A stretch of 64,000 nt of DNA, from the NCBI RefSeq assembly GCF_013133775.1, contig NZ_JABGBO010000005.1, positions 62,001 through 126,000 on the forward strand. Reading direction: 5' to 3'. Below are positions 1 through 9,307 of the stretch, in pieces. The DNA comes from Pelistega europaea (GTDB lineage Bacteria > Pseudomonadota > Gammaproteobacteria > Burkholderiales > Burkholderiaceae_B). The notes below the pieces were generated by a model. That model was not told the origin of the DNA and ran no database searches. It was given only the letters and a program-made list of their open reading frames with translations. The position numbers and the translations under genes are program-made. Numbering within the stretch: position 1 is the stretch's first letter; every line of letters begins with the position of its first letter.

Positions 1-1
1 C

Positions 2-898
2 TCCAGTGCGGCGGCGAGATATTCAACCGCTATTGGTTATAAGGCTTCCGTTGGTAAGAATTCGGATAATGCCTTAGCTTTCGGAGCAAACGCTAAAGTA
101 GCTGAAAACTCAGAAAACTCGATTGCTATCGGTAATGGTAGTGAGGTTTCTGGTAGCAACAGCATTAGCATTGGTACGGGTAACAAAGTCACTGGTTCAG
201 GCTCTGGTGCCTTTGGTGACCCATCCGTAATTACGGGTGATAGCAGCTACAGTGTAGGTAACAATAATAACCTCTCTGCGGATGGCTCATTTATCATTGG
301 TAATAATGCTGAAATTAGCCAAGGTGCTAATAATGCTGTGGCTATCGGTAGCAGAGCCAAGGTATCTACCAGCAATAGCGTTGCCGTCGGTGCTGGTGCA
401 GAAGCCACTCAGACCCTTGAGCAACTCCAAAGTGCTACACCTTGGGGTGACCCAAATGCAGTACAAGGCTATGGCAACCAAGTCGTGGGTGAAGTCTCTG
501 TTGGTCGTATGACAGAAAGTGGTGAGCAAGAAGTACGTCGCATTACCAATGTAGCAGCAGGCTCTGCGCCAACTGATGCAGTCAATGTTAGCCAGTTATA
601 TGGTTTAGGTGCGGATATGAGCAAACGCATTAATCAGCTTGATAACCGTATCAGTGGTTTAGAAAAAGACTTAGATGCTTCTACAGCCACAGCCGCAGCA
701 ATGGCTAACTTACCTCAAGCCTATATCCCAGGCAAGAGTATGGTTGCTTTGGGTACTGGCTTCCATAAAGGACAGCGTGCAGTTGCGATTGGTGTGTCAC
801 GCATCTCTGACAATGGCAAGTTTATCCTCAAAGGTAGCCTCAGTCATAGCTCACGCAATAATACGACTTTCGGTGCTGGAGTCGGTTATCAATGGTAA
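2..898 (+). CDS. Trimeric autotransporter adhesin (YadA-like), C-terminal part
   Basis: The frame is open from the left edge to TAA at 896-898, so 298 residues are visible and the start lies outside the window. The first part has head repeats of the YadA/Hia type: short Ala-Ile-Gly and Ser-Ile-Gly strands spaced 14-16 residues apart. These are followed by a neck motif (ITNVAAGSAPTDAVNVSQL), a short coiled coil (about residues 200-230) and a final ~65-residue YadA membrane anchor ending in Tyr-Gln-Trp. Such proteins form trimers, cross the outer membrane through their own anchor and usually bind host cells or matrix. The ligand cannot be inferred. The family is clear. Confidence 0.93.
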   Translation, partial: SSAAARYSTAIGYKASVGKNSDNALAFGANAKVAENSENSIAIGNGSEVSGSNSISIGTGNKVTGSGSGAFGDPSVITGDSSYSVGNNNNLSADGSFIIGNNAEISQGANNAVAIGSRAKVSTSNSVAVGAGAEATQTLEQLQSATPWGDPNAVQGYGNQVVGEVSVGRMTESGEQEVRRITNVAAGSAPTDAVNVSQLYGLGADMSKRINQLDNRISGLEKDLDASTATAAAMANLPQAYIPGKSMVALGTGFHKGQRAVAIGVSRISDNGKFILKGSLSHSSRNNTTFGAGVGYQW

Positions 899-1064
899 TA
901 GGCTGCTGGTGCTAGCGGTCGATTAAATGGTAATCAGCTGCTGGTGCTAGCTGTCGATTAAATGGTAATCAACTGCTAGTGCTAGCGGTCGATTAAATGG
1001 TAATCAGCTGCTGGTGCTAGCGGTCGATTAAATGGTAATCAGCTGCTAGTGCTAGCGGTCGAGG
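891..1064. repeat. 35-bp tandem repeat starting in the last codons of the adhesin gene
   Basis: Four full units of 35 bp begin at 902, 937, 972 and 1007, and a partial fifth runs from 1042 to 1064. Units differ at one to three bases. The last bases of each unit (AATGGTAATCA) match the end of the gene (AATGGTAATAG at 891-901), so the array seems to have grown out of the stop-codon region. It carries no open frame. Confidence 0.9.
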
Positions 1065-1123
1065 TACATTCTACTGATATTAGCTACTGCCAACAGGCAG
1101 TGCTAGTATCCTGCATTAAATAT

Positions 1124-1157
1124 AATCCCCCATTCAAAGAACTTTGAATGGGGGATT
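1124..1157. terminator. Strong hairpin between convergent genes
   Basis: Sixteen bases at 1124-1139 (AATCCCCCATTCAAAG) are the perfect reverse complement of 1142-1157. The hairpin lies between the adhesin (plus) and nqrM (minus), which converge, and may stop transcription from both sides. Neither side has a long T run. Confidence 0.7.
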
Positions 1158-1161
1158 TGTC

Positions 1162-1260
1162 TAAATAAGTACCACTAAATCAGATACTACTCTACATCGC
1201 ACCTGAGTATCATTTGCTCTAGTATTTTAAATAAGTATTGCTAAATCAGATACTACTCTA
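1162..1260. repeat. 33-bp direct repeat, 66 bp apart, overlapping the nqrM 3' end
   Basis: Copies at 1162-1194 and 1228-1260 differ at three positions. The second copy contains the last two codons and stop of nqrM; the first is a duplicate of this gene end in the intergenic space. Confidence 0.85.
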
Positions 1261-1447
1261 TACCCTGCTTTGCCATCATGGCTTTACGCCGATCACATGG
1301 GGTATCACAGTCACAGACCTTTTCAATACCTAGTGCTGATAATCCTCCACAGCTGCCTTTTATGGCTTTTTTCTTGAAGATATAGCCAACTGCCATTGCA
1401 CAAATAACTAGTATAAAAAATAGAAATGTAATTGTAAAAATAGCCAT
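1253..1447 (-). CDS. nqrM: Na+-NQR maturation protein NqrM (DUF539)
   Basis: This 64-residue protein has one N-terminal membrane helix (about residues 4-24) and a short Cys-rich tail with Cys33, Cys45, Cys47 and Cys51 (GSCGGL and VCDCDTPC). That is the signature of NqrM, which is required for assembly of Na+-translocating NADH:quinone reductase, probably for delivering iron to the Cys site shared by NqrD and NqrE. It lies 15 bp downstream of apbE, as in many nqr loci, and is probably transcribed with it. Its last codons fall in a duplicated 33-bp sequence. Confidence 0.93.
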   Translation of the reverse strand: MAIFTITFLFFILVICAMAVGYIFKKKAIKGSCGGLSALGIEKVCDCDTPCDRRKAMMAKQGIE

Positions 1448-1462
1448 GCTGTACCCTATCGT

Positions 1463-2524
1463 CTACTGTTTTAATAATGCTTTAAAAGCGGATGACATCT
1501 TTGTCTCAAACTTATCTCCAGTCTGAATAATAAGAAAAACCGGAAGATGTTCTTTTTCTGCAATGTCTAATGCCTTTTGCTCTCCCAAGACAAATAGACC
1601 TGTTGCCAATCCATCTGCTGTCATTGTACTACCATGTACCACTGTGATGGAAGCCAATCTATGGCTTATGGGTGCTAAAGTCTGCGGATTAATGATATGC
1701 GATAAACGATGTCCTGTATCGTCCATACGAAAATTACGATAATCCCCCGAAGTCGCCATAGCCATATTTTCCAATGGAATCACTAGTTGATTGGACTGGT
1801 GCTGAAGCACACTGGGATGTTCAATACCGATACTCCATGGTTGAGATTGTAAATTATGCCCCTTAGCACGTAGCTCTCCTCCAATTTCTACCAAGTAATT
1901 GTTTAGCTGTAACTCATCAAGGTAAAAAGCGATTTTATCCACACCAAATCCCTTGGCAATAGAAGATAAATCAATATAAACACCTGCTGCTTTTTTGCTT
2001 AAAGTATTTTGATGGAGAAAAATCTTATCAATACCAATAATAGGTCTGACTTTTGCTAGCTGCTCTGGACTAGGTGCCTTAATAACCTCTTTGTCTGGCC
2101 CAAATCCCCACATATTCACAACCGGTCCAACTGTAATATCCAAGGCTCCTTGTGTCACAGCATTAATGCGTATTGCCTCACCAACAACAGTTGCAAAATC
2201 TTGGGCAATCGTCATATTACAAGGAGCAGTCTCACTACATCCTGTCATCTGATTAAAGCGACTAATTTCAGAACTAGGGATATAGGTAGACATTTCTTGA
2301 TTAACTTGTTGTAGACGCTTATCAATTTCCGCTTTAACAGCAACAGGATCCGGCAAAGTTTGCGATGGTTCAACAATATATTTGACGGTATATGTGGTTC
2401 CCATAGTCTGCCCTGATAGGGTCACCATTTCTGGTTCTGCCTTTGGCTGACAAGCTGCCAACACCACCAGTCCAAGAGTCAATACTGCATAACGAAATAA
2501 GTTAAACGGTTTTAGATGCGACAT
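1463..2524 (-). CDS. apbE: FAD:protein FMN transferase ApbE
   Basis: A periplasmic lipoprotein of 353 residues: a signal peptide ends in a lipobox with Cys25 (VLAAC). ApbE uses FAD to attach FMN covalently to Thr/Ser of target proteins, here expected to be NqrB and NqrC encoded upstream. Family motifs are visible: GQTMGTTYTVKY (38-49), SSIAKGFGVD (187-196), EIGGELRAKG (213-222) and TADGLATGLFVLG (302-314). The gene begins 2 bp after the antiporter gene and is followed by nqrM, so all three probably form one transcript. Confidence 0.96.
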   Translation of the reverse strand: MSHLKPFNLFRYAVLTLGLVVLAACQPKAEPEMVTLSGQTMGTTYTVKYIVEPSQTLPDPVAVKAEIDKRLQQVNQEMSTYIPSSEISRFNQMTGCSETAPCNMTIAQDFATVVGEAIRINAVTQGALDITVGPVVNMWGFGPDKEVIKAPSPEQLAKVRPIIGIDKIFLHQNTLSKKAAGVYIDLSSIAKGFGVDKIAFYLDELQLNNYLVEIGGELRAKGHNLQSQPWSIGIEHPSVLQHQSNQLVIPLENMAMATSGDYRNFRMDDTGHRLSHIINPQTLAPISHRLASITVVHGSTMTADGLATGLFVLGEQKALDIAEKEHLPVFLIIQTGDKFETKMSSAFKALLKQ

Positions 2525-2526
2525 TA

Positions 2527-4602
2527 TTATCCTGCAGATTCTGTAGTATGATGAGATTCTTTGCTATTTTGCGATGCCATTGCCTGCTCTGGGGTATTTG
2601 ATTCAGGAATTGCTCCTTGTTCACCTAAAGGCAATTCTTCTTGAACAACATCGTTCTTCTTGTTCTCTGATAGCTGCTCCCCTAACTCCTCTTGCCACTC
2701 AAAGACCTCCTGCTCTATATCTGACTTCCATTCAAAGTCCTCTCCCTCCATTAATTGACGCATCTGACGCCGTGTTTCAACATCATTCTCTTTGGCAACT
2801 CTTAATAACTCTGCATTTCCCCAGCGAGGTAATGTAGGGTCATAATATTTCGCCATCATCTTAACACTTTCTCTTTCACGATGATAATACAGATTCGATA
2901 ACTCTACCGCTTTGTCATGTTCTATGCCTAACGCCTGCAAGGATAAGCGACCTGCACGGACTGCGGAGTCAAACATCTCTCGTACAATATCGGCATTAGG
3001 CTCTTCACCATGCGAAGCACAGGCTCGATATAGCTCGTAAGTATCCAAGCGATCATAGGCCCGAATTACCATCGGTAAATCAGATCGAATCAAACGTACT
3101 TGTTCAGCAATTAATCGTGCCTGTTCTGGTTTGCCTATAGCAATAATCAACAACCTGGCACGTGCAAGCCCTGCTGTTTCTAATAAATCAATCCTAGTTG
3201 CATCACCAAAATAAGTCTTGATACCATAACGGGTCATTCTATCCACAATATCTGCATCATGATCAATGACCGTCATTTTGTAACCACAAGCCGCCAACAT
3301 GCCCACAACCACCTGACCGAAACGCCCCTGCCCTAGTACAATAATGGGATTTTCTTCTTGAATTTCATCTTGCTGTCTTGTGGCAAATGGTTCTCGAATA
3401 CGCCGCCCCAATCTATCATATAAAATAAAAAACAAAGGGGTAAGCAGCATGGATAAAGCCACAACTAAGGATAAAAGGTTAGCAATATTTGTAGGAATAA
3501 TATGCTCTCGTGTCACCAGAGAAATCAATACAAAACCAAACTCCCCTGCTTGCGCTAAACTCAATGCAAACAATAATCTACTTCTTCTATCCAGTCTAAA
3601 AATCCAGCCCAACGCATACAATATCACCATTTTGATAAGCATCATTCCTAGCGTTAGTGCAAAAATAATACCGATATTATGCAATAACAAATGCATATCC
3701 ATCCCGGCACCAACCGTGATAAAAAAGAGACCTAATAAAATCCCTTTAAAGGGTTCGATATTATTTTTAAGCTCATGTCGGTAGTCACTATTGGCTAATA
3801 CCACCCCCACCAAGAAAGCTCCCAATGCTGGAGAAAGCCCAATCAAGCTCATTAATACGGCAACTCCAATCACCAATGTTAGGGCTGTTAAGGTGAATAA
3901 TTCCCGTAGACGACTAGCAGCAATATAGCGAAATAAGGGGCGACTTAAGTAATGGCCTCCACCCACAATCGCCACCATTGCTAATACCGTCACGGTGACT
4001 TTGAGTGTATGGCTAGCCCCCTCTAATAAGTTGAGACTGTCTTCTGCCGATACTTTAACTGGAACACCATGTTTGTGTAATACCACTGGCAGTGCTAGTA
4101 AAGGCAACATCGCCAACATCGGAATCGCAGCAATATCTTGAAATAGCAAAACAGCAAAACCACTGCGTCCGCCTGGCGTACTCAGCAAGCCTTTTTCTCC
4201 CAAGGTCTGTACTACAATAGCTGTAGACGATAGGGACAAAATACAGCCAATCGCAACCCCAATCTGCCAAGGTTGATTAAATAGCACCGCAATCCCTGTA
4301 ATAGCTGCGATACTCAATAAAACCTGTAACCCACCCATACCGAGTAACTTGGTACGCAATGCCCAGAGTTTGGCTGGCTCTAACTCTAATCCAATAAGAA
4401 AGAGCATCATCACTACGCCTAGCTCGGCGATATGTTGAATCTCATGAGTTTCGCTACTCCCCACAATCCCTAGAATAGGACCAATAGCAACGCCTGCTAG
4501 CAAATATCCCAGGACAGAGCCTAGTCCCAGTCGCTTCGTAATGGACACGGCAACAACGGCGGCAAATAAATAACCCAACGCATTGAGTAATAATTCTGTC
4601 AT
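2527..4602 (-). CDS. Kef-type monovalent cation:proton antiporter (CPA2) with RCK domain
   Basis: A 691-residue inner-membrane protein. Residues 1 to about 400 form a many-helix Na+/H+ exchanger domain. An RCK/TrkA-N domain follows, with the nucleotide-binding turn VLGQGRFGQVV near residue 420 and an acidic residue at the end of the next strand. The last ~110 residues are charged and low-complexity. This matches KefB/KefC/YbaL proteins that exchange K+ or Na+ for H+ and are gated by ligand binding to RCK. The subtype cannot be fixed from sequence alone. It sits between nqrF and apbE, an uncommon position in an nqr locus. Confidence 0.9.
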   Translation of the reverse strand: MTELLLNALGYLFAAVVAVSITKRLGLGSVLGYLLAGVAIGPILGIVGSSETHEIQHIAELGVVMMLFLIGLELEPAKLWALRTKLLGMGGLQVLLSIAAITGIAVLFNQPWQIGVAIGCILSLSSTAIVVQTLGEKGLLSTPGGRSGFAVLLFQDIAAIPMLAMLPLLALPVVLHKHGVPVKVSAEDSLNLLEGASHTLKVTVTVLAMVAIVGGGHYLSRPLFRYIAASRLRELFTLTALTLVIGVAVLMSLIGLSPALGAFLVGVVLANSDYRHELKNNIEPFKGILLGLFFITVGAGMDMHLLLHNIGIIFALTLGMMLIKMVILYALGWIFRLDRRSRLLFALSLAQAGEFGFVLISLVTREHIIPTNIANLLSLVVALSMLLTPLFFILYDRLGRRIREPFATRQQDEIQEENPIIVLGQGRFGQVVVGMLAACGYKMTVIDHDADIVDRMTRYGIKTYFGDATRIDLLETAGLARARLLIIAIGKPEQARLIAEQVRLIRSDLPMVIRAYDRLDTYELYRACASHGEEPNADIVREMFDSAVRAGRLSLQALGIEHDKAVELSNLYYHRERESVKMMAKYYDPTLPRWGNAELLRVAKENDVETRRQMRQLMEGEDFEWKSDIEQEVFEWQEELGEQLSENKKNDVVQEELPLGEQGAIPESNTPEQAMASQNSKESHHTTESAG

Positions 4603-4706
4603 GCTAGCAACTCTCTACAACTACATTGATGCTCTATCAACTCTCTCATGTCTATGCTGACAACCACTGTCATTGCCGAGCAGACAATGACTCACATAAA
4701 GGCATA

Positions 4707-4740
4707 AGGGCAAGTCTTCACAATAGGAATGACTTGCCCT
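4707..4740. other. Inverted repeat downstream of nqrF
   Basis: AGGGCAAGTC at 4707-4716 is the reverse complement of 4731-4740, with a 14-base loop. It lies in the 217-bp gap between nqrF and the antiporter gene and could weaken read-through from nqr, but no clear T run follows. Confidence 0.4.
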
Positions 4741-4819
4741 CTATCTTATCACTAACCTTGCCTCTTATGAGCTTTTTGAAATCAAGGGAAGTGAATAGTG
4801 TTCGCTATGATGGTTTTTA

Positions 4820-6043
4820 TTAGCCACCAAAATCATCTAATAGAATGTTTTCGTCTTCTACGCCTAAATCTTTAAGCATTTTGATAACCGCAGCATTCAT
4901 CACTGGAGGTCCACACATATAGAATTCACAATCCTCTGGGGCTTCATGATTTTTGAGATAGTTCTCATACAATACATTGTGAATAAAACCTGTGTAGCCT
5001 GTCCAGTTATCATCGGGTTGAGGATCCGATAATGCGACATGCCACTCAAAGTTAGGATTTTCTGCTTGTAACTGATCAAAATCCTCGACATAGAACATTT
5101 CACGCTTAGAGCGAGCACCATACCAAAAGGAAATCTTACGTTTGGTCTTGAGACGTTTAAGCTGGTCAAAGATATGTGAACGCATCGGTGCCATACCTGC
5201 ACCACCACCAATAAATACCATTTCAGCATCAGTATCCTTGGCAAAGAACTCACCAAATGGACCTGAAATGGTGACTTTATCACCGGGTTTCAATGACCAA
5301 ATATAGGAGGACATCTTGCCTGGTGGCACATCAGGATTACGTGGAGGCGGTGTCGCAATACGCACGTTTAGCATGATAATACCCTTTTCTTCTGGATAAG
5401 AAGCCATAGAGTAGGCACGCACGATATGCTCGTCTACTTTGGACACATAACGCCATAAATTAAATTTGTCCCAATCTTCATGATACTCTTTAGGAATATC
5501 AAAATCTTTATAGTTCACGGTATGAGGATCGGCTTCAATTTGAATATAACCACCAGCACGGAAAGGTACCTCTTCTCCCTCTGGAATCGCTAATTTCAAT
5601 TCTTTAATAAAAGTCGCTTTATTGTCATTAGAAATAACGGTACATTCCCATTTTTTAACCCCAAATACCTCTTCAGGTAATTGGATAGACATATCGCTCT
5701 TCACATTGACCTGACAAGACAGGCGACATCCCTCTTTGGCTTCTCGCTTGTTAATATGCGATAACTCAGTCGGTAAAATATCACCTCCGCCACTCTTAAC
5801 AATCACTCGGCATTGACCGCATGAGCCACCACCACCGCAAGCAGAGGAAACGAAAATACCTTTGCTCGCCAAAGCGCCCAATAATTTACCGCCAGCAGGC
5901 AAGGTGACTGATTTTGCTGGGTCATCATTAATTGAGATGGTAATATCGCCACTGTTAACTAATTTGGATTTAGCGAACAGAATGATTAAGGCCAATGCCA
6001 AAATCACCGCTGTAAACATAATAATACCTAAGGCAATTTCCAT
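4820..6043 (-). CDS. nqrF: Na+-NQR subunit F (NADH dehydrogenase subunit)
   Basis: This 407-residue subunit takes electrons from NADH. It has one N-terminal membrane helix (3-25), a plant-type 2Fe-2S domain with Cys69, Cys75, Cys78 and Cys110, an FAD-binding domain with RAYSMAS near residue 209, and an NADH-binding part with [13 protein letters not shown] and a late FYMCGPPVM. Length and domain order match the family. It is the last of six nqr genes in the order ABCDEF, 12 bp after nqrE. Confidence 0.98.
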   Translation of the reverse strand: MEIALGIIMFTAVILALALIILFAKSKLVNSGDITISINDDPAKSVTLPAGGKLLGALASKGIFVSSACGGGGSCGQCRVIVKSGGGDILPTELSHINKREAKEGCRLSCQVNVKSDMSIQLPEEVFGVKKWECTVISNDNKATFIKELKLAIPEGEEVPFRAGGYIQIEADPHTVNYKDFDIPKEYHEDWDKFNLWRYVSKVDEHIVRAYSMASYPEEKGIIMLNVRIATPPPRNPDVPPGKMSSYIWSLKPGDKVTISGPFGEFFAKDTDAEMVFIGGGAGMAPMRSHIFDQLKRLKTKRKISFWYGARSKREMFYVEDFDQLQAENPNFEWHVALSDPQPDDNWTGYTGFIHNVLYENYLKNHEAPEDCEFYMCGPPVMNAAVIKMLKDLGVEDENILLDDFGG

Positions 6044-6055
6044 TCGCTTTTCTCC

Positions 6056-6652
6056 TTACAACTGAATACCAGAAAACGACATAAATGCCAGAGCCATCAA
6101 CCCACCACTAATAAAAGTGATACCTAAGCCTTTGAGACCTTTGGGAGCATCAGAATATTTCATTTTTTCAGTGATACCTGCAAGCGCCACAATCGCTAGC
6201 ATCCAGCCTAAACCAGCCCCTGCTCCATACACCACTGATTCCGCAAAATTGTAATCACGCTGAACCATAAAAGATACGCCACCAAAAATAGCACAGTTCA
6301 CTGCAATCAGTGGTAGGAAAATCCCCAATGCATTGTAGAGTGCAGGGAAATATTTATCCAAAATCATCTCTAGGATTTGTACAATCGCGGCAATCACCCC
6401 AATAAAGGTAATGAATTTTAGAAAACTAAGATCCACCCCTTCGACCAAGGCACCATCTTTGAGTAATAGTGAGTAAATCAACTGATTAACTGGCACTGAA
6501 ATCGCCAAAACCACTGTTACCGCTACCCCTAAACCAAAAGCAGTAGAAACTTTTTTAGACACAGCAAGGAAAGTACACATGCCTAAGAAGAATGACAAAG
6601 CCATATTCTCAATGAATATCGACTTTACAAAAAGTGCAATATAGTGTTCCAT
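6056..6652 (-). CDS. nqrE: Na+-NQR subunit E
   Basis: A 198-residue membrane protein with six predicted helices. Cys26 (LGMCTF) and a second Cys near residue 120 (NCAIFGG) are the residues that, with two from NqrD, hold the membrane-embedded iron site. It is 3 bp downstream of nqrD. NqrE and NqrD are homologous and inserted in opposite orientations in the membrane. Confidence 0.98.
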   Translation of the reverse strand: MEHYIALFVKSIFIENMALSFFLGMCTFLAVSKKVSTAFGLGVAVTVVLAISVPVNQLIYSLLLKDGALVEGVDLSFLKFITFIGVIAAIVQILEMILDKYFPALYNALGIFLPLIAVNCAIFGGVSFMVQRDYNFAESVVYGAGAGLGWMLAIVALAGITEKMKYSDAPKGLKGLGITFISGGLMALAFMSFSGIQL

Positions 6653-6655
6653 GCT

Positions 6656-7282
6656 TTACTTCTCCGCCTGTTCTGGTCTAAGTGTACGAAGACACCAAAT
6701 AATCAAACCAATGATAAAGAACGCACTAGGCGCTAATAAAAACAACCCATTGGCTTGATACCAACCACCGTCTTGGATAGTTTGTAAAATGGTAAATCCA
6801 AATAATTTACCAGAGCCTATAAGCTCGCGAATAAACGCCACGATAATGAGGATTAAACCATATCCCATACCGTTACCGATACCATCCACAAAGCTCGCTA
6901 ATGGAGGCTCCTTCATTGCAAAGGCTTCTGCACGCCCCATCACAATACAGTTGGTAATAATAAGCCCTACAAACACTGAAAGCTGCTTAGACAATTCATA
7001 GGCATAAGCCTGTAAAATTTGATCAACCAGCGTTACTAGCGAAGCAATAATCGCCATCTGCACAATAATGCGAATACTGTTAGGAATGTAATTACGCATC
7101 GCTGAAATAAAGAAGCTAGAGAATGCGGTCACTAGGCTCACTGAAATCGCCATAACAATGGCTGTTTCTAATTTGGTTGTTACTGCTAATGACGAACAAA
7201 TACCCAATACTTGTAAAGCAATAGGGTTATTCGCAATGACAGGTTCAACTAATAACTGTTTGAGATTTTTAGTTTCTGCCAT
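6656..7282 (-). CDS. nqrD: Na+-NQR subunit D
   Basis: A 208-residue membrane protein of the NqrDE/RnfAE family with about six helices. Cys29 (GICSSLAV) and the Cys in [10 protein letters not shown] match the iron-ligand residues of the family. Spacing is 2 bp from nqrC and 3 bp from nqrE, as expected for a tightly coupled operon. Confidence 0.98.
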   Translation of the reverse strand: MAETKNLKQLLVEPVIANNPIALQVLGICSSLAVTTKLETAIVMAISVSLVTAFSSFFISAMRNYIPNSIRIIVQMAIIASLVTLVDQILQAYAYELSKQLSVFVGLIITNCIVMGRAEAFAMKEPPLASFVDGIGNGMGYGLILIIVAFIRELIGSGKLFGFTILQTIQDGGWYQANGLFLLAPSAFFIIGLIIWCLRTLRPEQAEK

Positions 7283-7284
7283 TA

Positions 7285-8049
7285 TTACTCTCCTGCTCTG
7301 AGTTTAGACAAATAGGGTCCATAACCATTTTGGCTAAACCAGTATTTAAATGTACCCTGAACACCTTTGGTTGTCATACTGGCACCTGACAAACCATCCA
7401 CACCATGCACTGCATCTGCAGAGGCTCCTTTGGCAATACGAATAGCGACATTGCCACCATCATCATAGAGCTTTTTACCCACAAAACGTTGTTGCCATAA
7501 AGGGTTAGCAATTTCACCACCTAACCCTGGTGTTTCACCTTGGTCATAGTAGGTAATGCCATTAATGGTATTACCATCAGTTTGTACCGCCACAAAACCA
7601 TACATGACAGACCATAGACCTGTACCATGCATTGGTAAAACAACTTGATTGACTTTACCTGATTCATCTTTGACAAGATAGACTTCTGCGTATTTAGTAC
7701 GGTGTCTTAACCCAGCAAAATCCTCGTCGGGATTGATGCTTACTGTCTGCTGAGGGTCCTTGTCAGCGGCTCGCATATCATAGTGATCAAGACCAGCAAC
7801 ATAATCACCCGTTGCTAAATCTACCACTTTGGGCTCAATACGTTCCTGATAAACTTGATTAATATTAATCCCTGGTTTTAGTAAGCCTGCAACACTAAGA
7901 ATATTCTTTTGTTTATCTAGCTGTTTCTGTGTCTGTTGAACGGGTTTTAAACCGACGACAGAACCTGCTACAACGACAGAACACACCAGGCTCACAGCCA
8001 ACACGATGGCAACTGTACCACCAAAACTGTCTTTATTGAATTTTGCCAT
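7285..8049 (-). CDS. nqrC: Na+-NQR subunit C (covalent FMN subunit)
   Basis: A 254-residue subunit with one N-terminal helix (about 12-34) and a periplasmic FMN-binding domain. The flavinylation motif is [11 protein letters not shown], with Ser224 at the position where the best-known proteins have the FMN-carrying Thr (SGAT). The rest of the FMN domain, including [10 protein letters not shown] (171-180), is intact. It overlaps nqrB by one base. The Ser substitution may still accept FMN from ApbE; this is noted as a finding. Confidence 0.97.
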   Translation of the reverse strand: MAKFNKDSFGGTVAIVLAVSLVCSVVVAGSVVGLKPVQQTQKQLDKQKNILSVAGLLKPGININQVYQERIEPKVVDLATGDYVAGLDHYDMRAADKDPQQTVSINPDEDFAGLRHRTKYAEVYLVKDESGKVNQVVLPMHGTGLWSVMYGFVAVQTDGNTINGITYYDQGETPGLGGEIANPLWQQRFVGKKLYDDGGNVAIRIAKGASADAVHGVDGLSGASMTTKGVQGTFKYWFSQNGYGPYLSKLRAGE

Positions 8050-9305
8050 TATGCTCTCTCCTGCTCGGCATTGTCACCGTTACGAGCTTTTCTACGTTTA
8101 ATATTGGCTTTGACAACAAAAAAGTCAAAAATGGGTGCGAATAAGTTAGCAAATAAAATAGCCAACATCATACCTTCTGGGTAAGCTGGATTAACCACTC
8201 GAATCAGCACACACATCACGCCAATCAAAATACCGTACCACCATTTACCAACATTAGTAAATGATGCAGAAACAGGATCGGTTGCCATAAAAATCATACC
8301 GATAGCAAAACCACCTAGCACCAAATGCCAGTACCACGGCATAGAGAACATAGGATTAGTAGCAGAACCAATGGCGTTAAACATAGCTGATGTGGCTACC
8401 ATACCAATCATCACCCCCAGGATAATACGCCATGAAGCAATACGTGCAAATACAATAAAAGCACCACCAATAATAAGGGCTAGTGTAGACACCTCCCCTA
8501 CTGTACCAGGCATATTACCAATAAAAGCATCAAGCCATGAAATGGGTTGACCTGTAGCGATGTTTTTAAGACCAGCTTCGCCTCCGGTTGCCCATTGAGA
8601 TAAGGCAGTAGCCCCAGAGAAACCATCAACAGCCGTCCAGATAGTGTCTCCTGTCATTTGGGCAGGATACGAGAAGAACAAGAAAGCTCGCCCTGCAAGT
8701 GCTGGGTTCATAAAGTTTTTACCTACTCCACCAAACACTTCCTTGGCCATCACCACACCAAAAGTGATACCCAACGCTGCCTGCCAGAGTGGCAATGTAG
8801 GAGGCACAATCAAGGCAAACAGAATAGAGGTAACAAAAAAGCCCTCATTGATTTCATGCTTGCGGATAGAAGCAAATAACACTTCCCAAAAACCACCGAC
8901 AATGAACACTACGGCATAAATAGGGAGGAAAAACACCGCACCCAATGCCATCTTGCTCATTACACCTGCATCAGCACCTAAGTTGATGCCTAGGCTTGCT
9001 GCTAACGCATAATGCCAGTTGCTAGTGATATTTTGATCAAGTAAACCAAACTGATTAATCCCTGCTATCGCTTGAGCTCCCACATTGTACATACCGTAGA
9101 ACATGGCAGGAAACAGTGATAGCCACACCAAAATCATCATACGTTTAGAGTCCAAGGCATCACGCACATGCAAGAATTTGCGTGTCACATTGCCCGGGGT
9201 ATACAAAGCGGTCGCTACAGCTTCGTATAAGGCATACCATTTTTCATACTTGCCACCGGGAGCAAAAAGATGCTCTTTTTTCTCTAGGAAATTCTTTAAA
9301 CCCAT
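8049..9305 (-). CDS. nqrB: Na+-NQR subunit B
   Basis: A 418-residue membrane subunit with about ten helices. The motif [10 protein letters not shown] contains Thr233, the expected site of covalent FMN attachment by ApbE. NqrB also carries riboflavin and the quinone site, and couples electron flow to Na+ movement. The gene lies 2 bp downstream of nqrA. Confidence 0.98.
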   Translation of the reverse strand: MGLKNFLEKKEHLFAPGGKYEKWYALYEAVATALYTPGNVTRKFLHVRDALDSKRMMILVWLSLFPAMFYGMYNVGAQAIAGINQFGLLDQNITSNWHYALAASLGINLGADAGVMSKMALGAVFFLPIYAVVFIVGGFWEVLFASIRKHEINEGFFVTSILFALIVPPTLPLWQAALGITFGVVMAKEVFGGVGKNFMNPALAGRAFLFFSYPAQMTGDTIWTAVDGFSGATALSQWATGGEAGLKNIATGQPISWLDAFIGNMPGTVGEVSTLALIIGGAFIVFARIASWRIILGVMIGMVATSAMFNAIGSATNPMFSMPWYWHLVLGGFAIGMIFMATDPVSASFTNVGKWWYGILIGVMCVLIRVVNPAYPEGMMLAILFANLFAPIFDFFVVKANIKRRKARNGDNAEQERA

Positions 9306-9307
9306 GC

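Noticed and set aside
891-1064. Possible CRISPR array
   Set aside because: Units are contiguous 35-bp tandem copies with no spacers, and no cas genes are near.
4626-4823. Plus-strand 65-codon frame between the antiporter gene and nqrF
   Set aside because: It crosses an inverted repeat and overlaps the nqrF stop; His/Ser-rich and without any motif.
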